Shown here in pieces: positions 7,573-14,811 of a DNA stretch of 14,918 nt. The DNA lies in NCBI GenBank assembly GCA_021847165.1, contig JAJZUH010000034.1, positions 1 through 14,918 on the forward strand, given 5' to 3'. The notes beneath the pieces were generated by a model. That model did not search any database and was not told where the DNA came from. It was given only the letters and a program-made list of their open reading frames with translations. The DNA is from Pseudomonadota bacterium (GTDB lineage: Bacteria; Pseudomonadota; Gammaproteobacteria; Burkholderiales; Gallionellaceae). Made by a program: the position numbers and the translations under genes. Position 1 is the first letter of the stretch; each line of letters begins with the position of its first letter.

Positions 7573-7968
7573 TTACGCGACAATGCACAGGACTTCGCCG
7601 CCAATACCATTGGCACGTGCCTTGCGGTCTGTCATCAGACCCTTTGAGGTGGAAACGATAGCGATACCCAAGCCATTCATCACACGCGGAATGTCCTCGC
7701 TACCCTTATATACACGCAATCCCGGACGACTCACTCTCTGGATCTTTTCGATCACCGGACGATCGGCGTAATACTTAAGGCCGATTTCCAGCATGGGCTT
7801 GCCATCGTTAGTCACAACCTTGAAACCGTCAACATAACCTTCGTCCTGCAACACCTTGGCGATGGCCGCCTTGATCTTGGAGGAAGGCATCGACACCGTT
7901 ACTTTTTCCGCCATTTGCGCGTTACGAATACGCGTCAACATATCGGAGATAGGATCACTCATGCTCAT
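7573..7968 (-). CDS. rpsH: 30S ribosomal protein S8
   Basis: S8 binds helix 21 of 16S rRNA early in 30S assembly; in E. coli it also represses the spc operon by binding mRNA at the start of rplE. The length is 131 residues (130 in E. coli). It begins [18 protein letters not shown]. The central part has [21 protein letters not shown] and the C-terminal domain [24 protein letters not shown], ending GGEVLCIVA. Two in-frame ATGs (7968, 7962) are possible; 7968 matches the E. coli start and lies 7 bases after the AAGGG that overlaps the rpsN stop. Confidence 0.98.
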   Translation of the reverse strand: MSMSDPISDMLTRIRNAQMAEKVTVSMPSSKIKAAIAKVLQDEGYVDGFKVVTNDGKPMLEIGLKYYADRPVIEKIQRVSRPGLRVYKGSEDIPRVMNGLGIAIVSTSKGLMTDRKARANGIGGEVLCIVA

Positions 7969-7978
7969 AAATTCACCC

Positions 7979-8284
7979 TTACCAGCTTGCCTTGACTACA
8001 CCAGGGATTTCGCCGCGCATCGCGTACTCACGCAACTTGGTACGACCCAATCCGAACTTACGGAACGTGCCCCGCGGACGACCGGTCAGCGCACAACGGT
8101 TACGCAGACGCACCGGGCTGGAATTGCGCGGCAACGCTTGCAATTTTTGACGCGCAGCAAAGCGCTCTTCTTCGCTTAGCGACATATTGGTCGCAATCGC
8201 ATTCAGTTCAGCGCGCTTGGCAGCAAATTTCTTTACTGCGTCACGACGCTTCTGCTCGCGGTTAATCAATGCAGTCTTAGCCAT
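7979..8284 (-). CDS. rpsN: 30S ribosomal protein S14, zinc-free type
   Basis: S14 binds the head of the small subunit late in assembly. The product has 101 residues, the long form of E. coli. The paired CxxC zinc motifs of short S14 proteins are absent; only one Cys is present, in [13 protein letters not shown]. The C-terminal part [28 protein letters not shown]-type end is typical. The N-terminal half is Lys/Arg/Ala-rich ([12 protein letters not shown]). It lies 7 bases after rplE, with TGAGGGTGAT fusing the rplE stop and the ribosome site. Confidence 0.98.
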   Translation of the reverse strand: MAKTALINREQKRRDAVKKFAAKRAELNAIATNMSLSEEERFAARQKLQALPRNSSPVRLRNRCALTGRPRGTFRKFGLGRTKLREYAMRGEIPGVVKASW

Positions 8285-8291
8285 ATCACCC

Positions 8292-8831
8292 TCAGTTCTT
8301 CAATGGGAATTTGAACGCCAACAGAAGCGCTTTGGCCTCCTCGTCGGTCTTCGCTGTAGTCGTGATCGTGATGTTCATGCCACGCAATGCATCGATCTTG
8401 TCGTACTCGATTTCCGGGAAAATGATCTGCTCTTTGACGCCCATATTGTAGTTGCCACGGCCATCAAAGGATTTTCCGGAAATACCGCGGAAGTCGCGAA
8501 TGCGCGGAATAGCAATTGTCACCAAACGATCCAGGAATTCAAACATGCGGTCGCGGCGCAACGTTACTTTGCAGCCAACCGGATAGTTCTCGCGAATCTT
8601 GAAGCCAGCAATGGACTTCTTCGACTTGGTCACCACCGGCTTCTGACCGGCGATTTTCTGCATATCGCTGACCGCGTGATCCATCACCTTCTTGTCAGCC
8701 ACCGCCTCACCAACCCCCATGTTAAGGGTGATCTTCTCGATGCGCGGCACTTCCATGACGGATTTGTAGCCAAACTGCTTCATCAGCTGCGGCGCCACCG
8801 TCTTCTTGTAGTAGTCGTTTAAACGAGCCAT
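8292..8831 (-). CDS. rplE: 50S ribosomal protein L5
   Basis: L5 binds 5S rRNA and forms the bridge to S13 and P-site tRNA in the central protuberance. The length is 179 residues, as in E. coli. Landmarks are [11 protein letters not shown] at 34-44, [58 protein letters not shown] and [17 protein letters not shown] near the end. TAAGGGGTAAGAGC, starting with the rplX stop, precedes the ATG. In E. coli the S8 repressor site overlaps this gene start; I could not recognise an S8-type helix here with confidence. Confidence 0.98.
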   Translation of the reverse strand: MARLNDYYKKTVAPQLMKQFGYKSVMEVPRIEKITLNMGVGEAVADKKVMDHAVSDMQKIAGQKPVVTKSKKSIAGFKIRENYPVGCKVTLRRDRMFEFLDRLVTIAIPRIRDFRGISGKSFDGRGNYNMGVKEQIIFPEIEYDKIDALRGMNITITTTAKTDEEAKALLLAFKFPLKN

Positions 8832-8842
8832 GCTCTTACCCC

Positions 8843-9157
8843 TTACGCAATCACTTCGCCACTGGACTTGAACACTCGCACTTTGCGACCGTCTTCCAGC
8901 TGCTTAACGCCCACACGATCCGCCTTTTTGGTAGTCGCGTTGTAGATCGCGATATTGGAAATGTGAATCGGCTTCTCCATTTCCACGATACCGCCCGTCG
9001 TACCCTTCACCGGATTCGGCTTCTGGTGCTTTTTAACCTTGTTAATACCACTCACCAGGACATGATCGTTATCCAGCACGCTCAACACGCTGCCGCGACT
9101 GCCCTTATCTTTACCGGTGATGACGATCACATCGTCATTTTTTTTGATCTTGCGCAT
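8843..9157 (-). CDS. rplX: 50S ribosomal protein L24
   Basis: L24 starts 50S assembly by binding the 5' end of 23S rRNA, and it later lies at the tunnel exit. The product has 104 residues, as in E. coli. The KOW motif is [18 protein letters not shown] (about 8-25). [30 protein letters not shown] and the [16 protein letters not shown]-terminal half follow. Codons 4-7 contain a run of eight A residues on the coding strand (9138-9145). GAGG precedes the ATG. Confidence 0.98.
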   Translation of the reverse strand: MRKIKKNDDVIVITGKDKGSRGSVLSVLDNDHVLVSGINKVKKHQKPNPVKGTTGGIVEMEKPIHISNIAIYNATTKKADRVGVKQLEDGRKVRVFKSSGEVIA

Positions 9158-9177
9158 GATTTTTCCTCGACTGCCGA

Positions 9178-9546
9178 TTACAGCACTTCCGGTGCCAGAG
9201 AGACGATCTTCATGAACTTCTCGTTACGCAGTTCACGAGTCACCGGTCCAAAAATGCGAGTACCGATGGGCTCCAGCTTGTTATTCAGCAAAACAGCCGC
9301 ATTGCCGTCGAATTTGATCAATGATCCATCCGAACGGCGCACACCCTTGGCAGTACGCACCACCACAGCGCTATAAACCTCGCCTTTTTTAACGCGGGAA
9401 CGCGGAGCCGCATCACGGATGCTGACCTTGATCACATCACCGACGCCAGCATAACGACGCTTTGAGCCACCAAGCACCTTAATGCACATGACAGAGCGTG
9501 CGCCGGTATTGTCGGCCACATTTAAAACAGACTGCATTTGTATCAT
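9178..9546 (-). CDS. rplN: 50S ribosomal protein L14, first gene of the spc group
   Basis: L14 lies at the subunit interface, bridging to 16S rRNA and contacting L19. The product has 122 residues (123 in E. coli). It contains [22 protein letters not shown] (split by the strand turn at about 15), [40 protein letters not shown] and the end [10 protein letters not shown]. The ATG at 9546 is chosen over an upstream in-frame TTG at 9561 because the family begins MIQ-x-Q and because GGAG (9556-9559) sits 9 bases before it. A 137-base gap with a promoter candidate and a structured leader precedes it. Confidence 0.98.
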   Translation of the reverse strand: MIQMQSVLNVADNTGARSVMCIKVLGGSKRRYAGVGDVIKVSIRDAAPRSRVKKGEVYSAVVVRTAKGVRRSDGSLIKFDGNAAVLLNNKLEPIGTRIFGPVTRELRNEKFMKIVSLAPEVL

Positions 9547-9567
9547 TTTTTCAATCTCCAACTTTGT

Positions 9568-9623
9568 CCGCCTGCGGCGGCTAGTTTTGGAACCCGTTCG
9601 GGTTAGGCCGCCGCAAGCGACGG
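9568..9623 (-). other. Structured 5' leader of rplN (spc leader), or REP-like palindrome
   Basis: On the transcript this segment can form three successive hairpins: CCGUCG-CUUG-CGGCGG (9608-9623, 6 bp with one U-G pair), AACCC-GAAC-GGGUU (9591-9604, 5 bp) and CCGCC-GCA-GGCGG (9568-9580, 5 bp). Alternatively, 9607-9620 pairs with 9568-9581 as a helix of 14 bp with two U-G wobbles, and the AACCC hairpin sits in its 25-base loop. The two forms exclude each other. The Shine-Dalgarno sequence (9556-9559) lies 8 bases beyond the helix, so it is not directly hidden. No U tract follows. It could be a regulatory leader, a stability element or a repeated extragenic palindrome. Confidence 0.65.
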
Positions 9624-9639
9624 TGAAACGAAGCCGCGC

Positions 9640-9668
9640 ATTCTATTCAAACTTGCCGAAATGCACAA
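9640..9668 (-). promoter_or_regulatory. Candidate spc-operon promoter
   Basis: On the minus strand TTGTGC (9663-9668; it matches TTGACA only in the first three bases) is followed after exactly 17 bases by TAGAAT (9640-9645; five of six consensus bases). Transcription would begin near 9633, giving an 87-base leader to rplN. E. coli has its spc promoter in the same rpsQ-rplN gap. An A/T-only stretch lies just upstream of the -35. The elements are seen; activity is inferred. Confidence 0.6.
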
Positions 9669-9670
9669 GC

Positions 9671-9688
9671 TTTAATTATCGAATTAAA
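9671..9688. repeat. A/T-rich inverted repeat at the rpsQ stop, possible UP element
   Basis: Arms TTTAATT (9671-9677) and AATTAAA (9682-9688) are perfect inverted copies around ATCG. The right arm contains the rpsQ TAA stop (9684-9686). The site ends 3 bases upstream of the -35 of the spc promoter candidate, which is where an UP element bound by the RNA polymerase alpha C-terminal domain would lie. It is too weak in G/C to be a terminator. Confidence 0.4.
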
Positions 9689-9947
9689 TCTCGTTAGCCT
9701 TTTCCAGCAACTTGGAAACGCGCCAAGTCTTGGTTTTTGACATTGGGCGGGTTTCCTCTATGGTAACCACGTCCCCTTGATTGAACTCATTCTTTTCATC
9801 GTGCGCATGGTATTTCTTGGAAACGCGCACCACCTTGCCCAGCACCGGATGCTTGACCTTGCGCTCTACCAGCACGGTGACCGTCTTGTCCATCTTGTTG
9901 CTGACAACAGTCCCGGTCAATTCACGCTTCAGATTCGTTGCACTCAT
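9684..9947 (-). CDS. rpsQ: 30S ribosomal protein S17
   Basis: S17 is an OB-fold primary-binding protein of the 5' domain of 16S rRNA. The length is 87 residues (84 in E. coli). Landmarks are [20 protein letters not shown] (10-29), [19 protein letters not shown] and [20 protein letters not shown]. The ATG overlaps the rpmC stop by 4 bases (ATGA), so translation is probably coupled. It is the last gene of the S10 group before the 137-base gap. Confidence 0.98.
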   Translation of the reverse strand: MSATNLKRELTGTVVSNKMDKTVTVLVERKVKHPVLGKVVRVSKKYHAHDEKNEFNQGDVVTIEETRPMSKTKTWRVSKLLEKANEI

Positions 9948-10138
9948 TGCTGCACACCCTTCTCTGTCAATATCGTTTTCACACGTGCGATGTTGCGGCG
10001 AACCTTGGTCAATTGGCTGGTATTGCTCAATTGCTGTGTAGCCACCTGCATGCGCAAGCCGAATTGCTCCTTGTTCAGGGACAGCAGCTCCTGCTGCAAA
10101 TCGGCCACCGACTTGGTCTTAAGTTCACTTGCCTTCAT
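9944..10138 (-). CDS. rpmC: 50S ribosomal protein L29
   Basis: L29 is a helical-hairpin protein at the tunnel exit that forms part of the SRP docking area together with L23. The product has 64 residues (63 in E. coli). It starts [19 protein letters not shown], with the second helix [18 protein letters not shown]. The ATG at 10138 is preferred over GTG at 10144 on family length; it falls 2 bases after the rplP stop, with AGGTGG inside the rplP end as the ribosome site. Its stop overlaps the rpsQ start. Confidence 0.96.
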   Translation of the reverse strand: MKASELKTKSVADLQQELLSLNKEQFGLRMQVATQQLSNTSQLTKVRRNIARVKTILTEKGVQQ

Positions 10139-10140
10139 GA

Positions 10141-10557
10141 TCACGCCCCCACCTGTCTAACCACGAATGTGGTGGCAATTGGCAGCTTGGCAGAAGCCAA
10201 CTGGAAAGCCTCGCGCGCCAACACCTCATCCACACCATCCATCTCGTACAGCATCTTGCCTGGCTGTATTTCGGCAACGTAGTACTCCGGACTGCCCTTA
10301 CCATTACCCATACGCACTTCGGCTGGCTTCTTGGAAATCGGCTTGTCCGGGAAAATACGAATCCAGATACGCCCACCGCGCTTGATGTGACGAGTCATGG
10401 CGCGGCGAGCCGCCTCGATCTGTCGAGCAGTGAGCCGTCCTCGACCAACGGCCTTCAGACCGAATTCGCCGAAACTGACCTTGTTGCCGCGAGTCGCGAC
10501 GCCGGTGTTACGGCCTTTCTGCTCCTTGCGGTATTTTCTTCTAGCTGGCTGTAGCAT
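10141..10557 (-). CDS. rplP: 50S ribosomal protein L16
   Basis: L16 organises the tRNA acceptor-arm site in the 50S subunit and is needed for peptidyl-transferase maturation. The length is 138 residues (136 in E. coli). It starts [19 protein letters not shown], then [29 protein letters not shown]-type core (29-55), [11 protein letters not shown] and [11 protein letters not shown]. Arg82 matches the Arg81 that E. coli hydroxylates. The ATG lies 17 bases inside the end of rpsC, with GGGGGC as the ribosome site. This start is firm because the conserved MLQP begins there. Confidence 0.98.
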   Translation of the reverse strand: MLQPARRKYRKEQKGRNTGVATRGNKVSFGEFGLKAVGRGRLTARQIEAARRAMTRHIKRGGRIWIRIFPDKPISKKPAEVRMGNGKGSPEYYVAEIQPGKMLYEMDGVDEVLAREAFQLASAKLPIATTFVVRQVGA

Positions 10558-11257
10558 GTTTTGCCCCCGACTTTCTTACTTTCTTTTCCGGTTCTGCAAC
10601 GACCGGAGCCGCAACTTCCTGCTGCCCAGCCAGATGATCACCCTTGTAAACCCAAACCTTGACCCCGATCAGGCCATAGGTAGTCAATGCCTCTGATGTG
10701 CCATAGTCGATATCGGCACGCAGTGTATGCAACGGCACTCTGCCTTCGCGATACCACTCGGTACGCGCGATCTCGATACCGTTCAAACGGCCGGAACTCA
10801 TGATCTTGATACCTTGCGCACCCAGACGCATCGCGTTTTGCATCGCGCGCTTCATGGCACGGCGGAACATGATGCGTTTCTCGAGTTGCTGGGTAATGGA
10901 GTCAGCAATCAACTGCGCATCCACTTCCGGCTTACGCACCTCTTCGATATTCAAACCGACATCAGGCAAGCCCATGCGCTTCTTCAACTCATTGCGCAAC
11001 ACCTCGATGTCCTCACCTTTTTTGCCGATCACCACACCCGGACGGGCAGTGTAAATAGTGATTTTGGCGTTCTTTGCGGGCCGTTCGATGACAATCTTGG
11101 AAACCCCGGCACCGGCCAGTTTTTTCTTCAAATAGTCACGCACTTCGATATCCTTCAGCAGCAATTCGGAGAAGTGCTTGCTATTGGAATACCACTTGGA
11201 GCTCCAGTTCTTCTGAACACTCAGACGGAACCCGATTGGATGAATTTTCTGACCCAT
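10541..11257 (-). CDS. rpsC: 30S ribosomal protein S3
   Basis: S3 lines the mRNA entry channel and takes part in mRNA unwinding by the ribosome. The length is 238 residues (233 in E. coli). It starts [12 protein letters not shown]. The type II KH domain spans about 38-108, with the GKKG loop at 78-81 ([13 protein letters not shown]). The C-terminal domain contains [26 protein letters not shown] and TLRADIDYG. After about residue 205 comes a low-complexity tail ([18 protein letters not shown]) that overlaps the first 17 bases of rplP, ending TAG. It lies 3 bases after rplV. Confidence 0.98.
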   Translation of the reverse strand: MGQKIHPIGFRLSVQKNWSSKWYSNSKHFSELLLKDIEVRDYLKKKLAGAGVSKIVIERPAKNAKITIYTARPGVVIGKKGEDIEVLRNELKKRMGLPDVGLNIEEVRKPEVDAQLIADSITQQLEKRIMFRRAMKRAMQNAMRLGAQGIKIMSSGRLNGIEIARTEWYREGRVPLHTLRADIDYGTSEALTTYGLIGVKVWVYKGDHLAGQQEVAAPVVAEPEKKVRKSGAKHATAS

Positions 11258-11260
11258 GCT

Positions 11261-11590
11261 TTAGCTCCCGACTGTGATCGTAATGTGGCAGGTTTGCTTC
11301 TCAATGCCAGTTCCGCGCCCTTTGGCTCGCGGAATCATGCGCTTCAGAGAAGTACCCTTGTCCACATAGATGGTGGTGACCTTCAACTCGTCGATGTCCG
11401 CGCCGTCATTGTGCTCAGCATTGGCAATCGCGGAATCAAGTGCCTTCTTGATGATGCCACCGCCTTTTTTCGGGCTGAACGCCAGAATATTCAAGGCTTG
11501 CGCGACCGGCAGACCGCGAATCTGGTCAGCGACCAGGCGGGCCTTCTGTGCCGACAGGCGAACACCACGGATGACTGCTTTTGTACTCAT
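11261..11590 (-). CDS. rplV: 50S ribosomal protein L22
   Basis: L22 contacts all six domains of 23S rRNA, and its beta hairpin forms part of the exit-tunnel constriction with L4. The product has 109 residues (110 in E. coli). Landmarks are [34 protein letters not shown] and the tunnel hairpin around [18 protein letters not shown] (81-98), where macrolide-resistance changes occur elsewhere; it looks wild type. Two adjacent ATGs exist (11593, 11590). The second is favoured because TAAGGAG lies 5 bases before it but only 2 before the first. Confidence 0.97.
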   Translation of the reverse strand: MSTKAVIRGVRLSAQKARLVADQIRGLPVAQALNILAFSPKKGGGIIKKALDSAIANAEHNDGADIDELKVTTIYVDKGTSLKRMIPRAKGRGTGIEKQTCHITITVGS

Positions 11591-11599
11591 CATGTCTCC

Positions 11600-11881
11600 T
11601 TATTTCTTGGCGACTGCTTTTTTATCGGCAGCGTGACCTTTGAAAGTGCGGGTCAAGGAAAATTCGCCAAGTTTGTGGCCGACCATGTTCTCGGAAACAT
11701 ACACCGGAACATGCTGCTTGCCGTTGTGCACGGCAATCGTCAAACCGACGAACTCAGGCAGCACCGTGGAACGGCGCGACCACGTCTTGATTGGACGCTT
11801 GTCGTTGGTTGTACGCACCGCCTCCACTTTCTTCATCAGATGCAGATCGACGAACGGGCCTTTTTTAACTGAACGTGCCAT
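11600..11881 (-). CDS. rpsS: 30S ribosomal protein S19
   Basis: S19 sits in the head of the small subunit and forms a complex with S13 near the A-site tRNA. The length is 93 residues (92 in E. coli). Landmarks are [14 protein letters not shown] at the start, [24 protein letters not shown] (34-57, split at the turn), [20 protein letters not shown] and the Lys/Ala-rich tail. TAAGGGG from the rplB stop lies upstream of the ATG. Its own TAA begins the rplV ribosome site. Confidence 0.98.
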   Translation of the reverse strand: MARSVKKGPFVDLHLMKKVEAVRTTNDKRPIKTWSRRSTVLPEFVGLTIAVHNGKQHVPVYVSENMVGHKLGEFSLTRTFKGHAADKKAVAKK

Positions 11882-11893
11882 ATCTATTACCCC

Positions 11894-12721
11894 TTAAACC
11901 TGAAAGCGACGGCGCACGATCATGCCGCTAGTCCGCTTGTTACGACGCGTACGGAAGCCCTTGGCTGGTACACCCCACGGGCTGACCGGATGACGACCCG
12001 CTGCAGTTTTGCCCTCGCCACCACCGTGCGGGTGATCAACCGGGTTCATGGCCACACCGCGCACTGTCGGGCGAATGCCGCGCCAGCGATTTGCACCTGC
12101 CTTGCCGATAGAACGCAGGGAATGCTCGCCGTTGCCCACCTCACCGATGGTGGCGCGGCAATCGACATGCACCTTGCGGATTTCGCCAGAACGCAAACGC
12201 AGCTGGGCATAGCTACCCTCACGCGCCAGCAACTGTACGGAAGCCCCCGCTGAACGGGCCAATTGAGCACCTTTGCTGGGCAACATCTCGATCGCATGAA
12301 TAGTCGAACCGACCGGAATGTTCCGCAAAGGCAACGCATTGCCAGCCTTGATCGGCGCTTCCGGACCGCTCATCAACTGAGCCCCTGCGAAAATCCCCTT
12401 GGGAGCGATGATGTAACGGCGCTCGCCGTCTGCATATACCAGCAATGCCAAGTGCGCACTACGGTTCGGATCGTATTCCAGACGCTCGACTTTTGCCGGG
12501 ATTCCATCCTTGTCGCGCTTGAAATCCACCAGGCGATAATGCTTCTTGTGTCCGCCACCCATGTGACGCGTGGTGATGTGGCCATTATGGTTGCGCCCAG
12601 CGGTCCTGGTCTTCTTTTCCAGCAACGACGCTTCAGGCTTGCCCTTGTGCAATTCCGGTGTCACCACGCGCACAACTGCACGAGTTCCCGGAGATGTCGG
12701 TTTGAGTTTGATCAATGCCAT
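11894..12721 (-). CDS. rplB: 50S ribosomal protein L2
   Basis: L2 is one of the most conserved large-subunit proteins, needed for subunit association and close to the peptidyl-transferase centre. The length is 275 residues (273 in E. coli). The OB-fold region (about 60-125) has [11 protein letters not shown] and [15 protein letters not shown]-type strands. An SH3-like domain (about 130-195) follows, then the basic C-terminal part with [14 protein letters not shown]; His230 equals the functionally important His229 of E. coli. The end is [19 protein letters not shown] precedes the ATG, 3 bases after rplW. Confidence 0.99.
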   Translation of the reverse strand: MALIKLKPTSPGTRAVVRVVTPELHKGKPEASLLEKKTRTAGRNHNGHITTRHMGGGHKKHYRLVDFKRDKDGIPAKVERLEYDPNRSAHLALLVYADGERRYIIAPKGIFAGAQLMSGPEAPIKAGNALPLRNIPVGSTIHAIEMLPSKGAQLARSAGASVQLLAREGSYAQLRLRSGEIRKVHVDCRATIGEVGNGEHSLRSIGKAGANRWRGIRPTVRGVAMNPVDHPHGGGEGKTAAGRHPVSPWGVPAKGFRTRRNKRTSGMIVRRRFQV

Positions 12722-12724
12722 GTT

Positions 12725-13042
12725 TTACCCCTGCTCGCTTGCAGCAAAGTTGATTTCCTGACCGGCTGCCAGACTCACGTAGGCCTTCTTCCAGTCCTGA
12801 CGACGACCGACGTAGCGGCCGAAACGCTTTTGCTTGCCCTTTACGTTGGCAATCTGGACGCTGTCAACCGTAACGTTGAACAGCTTTTCGACCGCCGCCT
12901 TGACTTCCGGCTTGGTAGCATCGGAGGCCACACGGAAAATCACCTGCTCATTCTTCTCCGCAACAAAAGTCGCCTTCTCGGAGATTTGTGGCGCCAACAG
13001 GATATTCAGCAAACGCTCTTCATTGATTTTTTGTGCGCTCAT
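12725..13042 (-). CDS. rplW: 50S ribosomal protein L23
   Basis: L23 is the docking site for trigger factor and SRP at the tunnel exit. The product has 105 residues (100 in E. coli). The conserved patch is [12 protein letters not shown]; Glu22 corresponds to Glu18 of E. coli L23, which trigger factor contacts. [16 protein letters not shown] and [18 protein letters not shown] follow. The start overlaps the rplD stop by 4 bases (ATGA), and GAGGAG lies 8 bases upstream within rplD, so coupling is expected. Confidence 0.98.
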   Translation of the reverse strand: MSAQKINEERLLNILLAPQISEKATFVAEKNEQVIFRVASDATKPEVKAAVEKLFNVTVDSVQIANVKGKQKRFGRYVGRRQDWKKAYVSLAAGQEINFAASEQG

Positions 13043-13659
13043 GCCAGCATCTCCTCGATTTTTGCGATCGCCCCACGTGTCACCAAAACCTTGGGGAAAC
13101 GCACCAGACTGACGGGATCGGCCTGATGCGCCTCAACCACCAGCACGTTTGGCAGGTTGCGCGACGACAGATACAGATTTTCATCCATGCTGTCAGTGAT
13201 AATCAGGACGCGATCCAAGCCCATAGCCTTGATCTTTTGCGCCAGCAATTTCGTCTTGGGAGCTTCCACCGACAAAGCATCAACCACGCTCAAGCGACCA
13301 TCGCGCACCAGTTGCGAGTAGATGGAGGCCAGACCCGCGCGGTACATCTTGCGATTGATCTTCTGGGTGTAGTTTTGATCCGGGCTGTTCGGGAAAATCT
13401 TGCCGCCCCCGCGCCACAACGGGCTGGACGCCATACCCGCACGCGCACGGCCGGTACCCTTTTGGGCGAATGGCTTGCGCGTGGATTTGGCGATCTCGCT
13501 ACGGCCTTTTTGCTTGCTGTTGGCAGAACGGGCGTTGGCCTGATAGGCCGTAACCAGTTGGTGCACCAGCGTTTCGTTATATTCACGCCCGAACAAATCG
13601 TCGGACGCGTTCACGCTTGCCGCCGCCTTGCCGTTTTCGCTAATGACTTTCAATTCCAT
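13039..13659 (-). CDS. rplD: 50S ribosomal protein L4
   Basis: L4 supports 23S rRNA folding and reaches the exit tunnel; in E. coli it also represses the S10 operon through its leader. The length is 206 residues (201 in E. coli). The extended tunnel loop is around [19 protein letters not shown] (62-80), where Lys67 matches Lys63 of E. coli, a macrolide-resistance position. [10 protein letters not shown] and [23 protein letters not shown] are in the globular C-terminal part. The ATG shares one base with the rplC stop (TAATG). Whether this L4 regulates the S10 leader cannot be told from sequence. Confidence 0.98.
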   Translation of the reverse strand: MELKVISENGKAAASVNASDDLFGREYNETLVHQLVTAYQANARSANSKQKGRSEIAKSTRKPFAQKGTGRARAGMASSPLWRGGGKIFPNSPDQNYTQKINRKMYRAGLASIYSQLVRDGRLSVVDALSVEAPKTKLLAQKIKAMGLDRVLIITDSMDENLYLSSRNLPNVLVVEAHQADPVSLVRFPKVLVTRGAIAKIEEMLA

Positions 13660-14303
13660 TATGCACCTGCCTTCACTGCCGGACGCACGACAACATCGCC
13701 GCCAGGAGCACCTGGAACAGCGCCCATCACCAGCAACAACTGGCGCTCGGCATCGATACGAACAATTTTGAGATTCTGTACGGTGCGCTGCACGTCACCC
13801 AGGTGGCCGGTCATGCGCTTGCCGGGGAACACGCGGCCCGGATCCTGCGCCATACCGATGGAGCCCGGTACGTTGTGCGACTTGGAGTTACCGTGTGTGG
13901 CGCGACCCGATTTGAAATGATAACGCTTGATGGTACCTGCATAGCCCTTACCGATCGTCACGCCCGTCACATCGACCTTCTGGCCAACCTGAAACAGGTC
14001 CACGCCGACTTTGCCACCGACCGTGAGGTTGGCAAGCTGCTCTGGCGTAGCGGTGAATTCCTTCAGCACGCTACCGGCTTCGACACCGGCTTTGGCGAAA
14101 TGCCCCGCAGCGGCCTTGGTCACACGACTGGCGCGGCGCGTACCGTACGCGACCTGCACTGCACTGTAACCATCCGTGGGAGCGGTTTTGATCTGGGTGA
14201 CACGATTGTTGGACACGTCCAGCACAGTTACCGGCAACGACGTACCGTCGTCGGTAAAGATGCGGGTCATGCCAATCTTGCGACCGACAAGTCCTAAGCT
14301 CAT
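13659..14303 (-). CDS. rplC: 50S ribosomal protein L3
   Basis: L3 is an assembly-initiating protein whose long loop reaches the peptidyl-transferase centre. The length is 214 residues (209 in E. coli). It starts [16 protein letters not shown], then [11 protein letters not shown] and the loop region [27 protein letters not shown]. Gln153 in GMAQDPG aligns with Gln150 of E. coli, which PrmB methylates. The preceding Gln of the E. coli GQNQ motif is Met here. The end is [26 protein letters not shown] precedes the ATG. An 88-base gap with a hairpin separates it from rpsJ. Confidence 0.98.
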   Translation of the reverse strand: MSLGLVGRKIGMTRIFTDDGTSLPVTVLDVSNNRVTQIKTAPTDGYSAVQVAYGTRRASRVTKAAAGHFAKAGVEAGSVLKEFTATPEQLANLTVGGKVGVDLFQVGQKVDVTGVTIGKGYAGTIKRYHFKSGRATHGNSKSHNVPGSIGMAQDPGRVFPGKRMTGHLGDVQRTVQNLKIVRIDAERQLLLVMGAVPGAPGGDVVVRPAVKAGA

Positions 14304-14323
14304 TTTATTTCCTTTTATTAAGG

Positions 14324-14345
14324 GGCTGACTTCAATTGGTCAGCC
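14324..14345 (-). other. Hairpin in the rpsJ-rplC gap
   Basis: The transcript can form GGCUGAC...GUCAGCC, a perfect 7-bp stem with an 8-base loop, 20 bases upstream of the rplC ATG. The following bases (CCTTAATAAAAGG) are not a U tract, so it does not look like an intrinsic terminator. An mRNA-processing or translational control site before rplC is possible. The rest of the 88-base gap is A/T-rich, without a convincing promoter. Confidence 0.5.
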
Positions 14346-14391
14346 GATCCGTACTGCATAACTACTTAAACTGACAACACTGCAAAAACTG

Positions 14392-14703
14392 TTACTGCAA
14401 CTTGATCTCCACATCGACACCAGCCGGAAGGTCCAGCTTCATCAGCGCATCGACAGTCTTGTCTGTCGGATCGACGATGTCCATCAAACGCAGGTGGGTG
14501 CGAATCTCGAACTGATCGCGCGAAGTCTTGTTCACATGCGGAGAACGCAACACATCGAAACGCTCGATCTTGGTGGGCAGTGGAACCGGCCCCTTGACCA
14601 CAGCGCCTGTGCGCTTAGCCGTATCCACGATTTGCAACGCGGACTGGTCGATCAAACGGTAATCGAACGCCTTGAGGCGAATGCGAATTTTTTGACTTTG
14701 CAT
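14392..14703 (-). CDS. rpsJ: 30S ribosomal protein S10 (NusE), first gene of the S10 group
   Basis: S10 is a 30S head protein that also works in transcription antitermination as NusE, pairing with NusB and NusG. The product has 103 residues, identical in length to E. coli. It starts [20 protein letters not shown], then [16 protein letters not shown]. The ribosome-inserted loop includes [17 protein letters not shown] (54-70), and [17 protein letters not shown] is near the end. The ATG at 14703 is chosen over the in-frame ATG at 14718 by family length; the AGAGAAG upstream is a modest ribosome site. The leader to tuf contains two hairpins. Confidence 0.98.
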   Translation of the reverse strand: MQSQKIRIRLKAFDYRLIDQSALQIVDTAKRTGAVVKGPVPLPTKIERFDVLRSPHVNKTSRDQFEIRTHLRLMDIVDPTDKTVDALMKLDLPAGVDVEIKLQ

Positions 14704-14722
14704 AATCTTCTCTTGCATCTAC

Positions 14723-14735
14723 GCGGCATAGCCGC
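14723..14735 (-). other. Small hairpin just upstream of the rpsJ ribosome site
   Basis: GCGGC (14731-14735 on the minus strand) pairs with GCCGC (14723-14727) around a 3-base loop. It lies about 20 bases before the rpsJ ATG and follows the terminator-like stem, so the short S10 leader would carry two stems in series. Confidence 0.4.
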
Positions 14736-14740
14736 TGGTT

Positions 14741-14773
14741 TAAAGAACGAAAACGCGCGGCGCAAGCCGCGCG
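14741..14773 (-). terminator. Intrinsic terminator of tuf, within the S10 leader
   Basis: Reading the minus strand, CGCGCGGC-TTGC-GCCGCGCG (14773 to 14754) is a perfect 8-bp, nearly all G-C stem with a four-base loop, followed at once by TTTTCGTTCTTT. That is a classical intrinsic terminator, 18 bases after the tuf stop. A promoter candidate lies just upstream of it, so the same stem would also stand at the very 5' end of the S10 transcript, where it could act as attenuator or stabiliser. Confidence 0.75.
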
Positions 14774-14782
14774 AGGGGGCGC

Positions 14783-14811
14783 ATTGTATTCTTACTCGAT
14801 GATCTTGGCAA
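14783..14811 (-). promoter_or_regulatory. Candidate S10-operon promoter overlapping the tuf 3' end
   Basis: On the minus strand TTGCCA (14806-14811, five of six consensus bases) is followed after exactly 17 bases by TACAAT (14783-14788, five of six). The -35 falls in the tuf codons for Val-Ala-Lys, so its sequence is partly fixed by coding needs; the -10 lies just after the tuf stop, outside the gene. Transcription would start near 14776, about 73 bases before rpsJ. This is the best promoter match in the ribosomal cluster. Confidence 0.6.

Noticed and set aside
8815-8826. Perfect 12-base palindrome TCGTTTAAACGA near the start of rplE, considered as an S8 or regulator site
   Set aside because: It falls within codons for the conserved start MARLND and lacks the internal bulge and asymmetric loop of S8 sites; chance is sufficient.
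10727-11872. 381-codon open frame on the + strand across rpsC, rplV and rpsS
   Set aside because: It is antisense to three certain genes; its composition (many His, Gln and Arg) reflects the complement of their codons.
14346-14400. Possible internal promoter in the rpsJ-rplC gap (TTGTCA or TTGCAG with A/T-rich bases downstream)
   Set aside because: No -10 hexamer with more than about three matches lies at 16-18 bases spacing.
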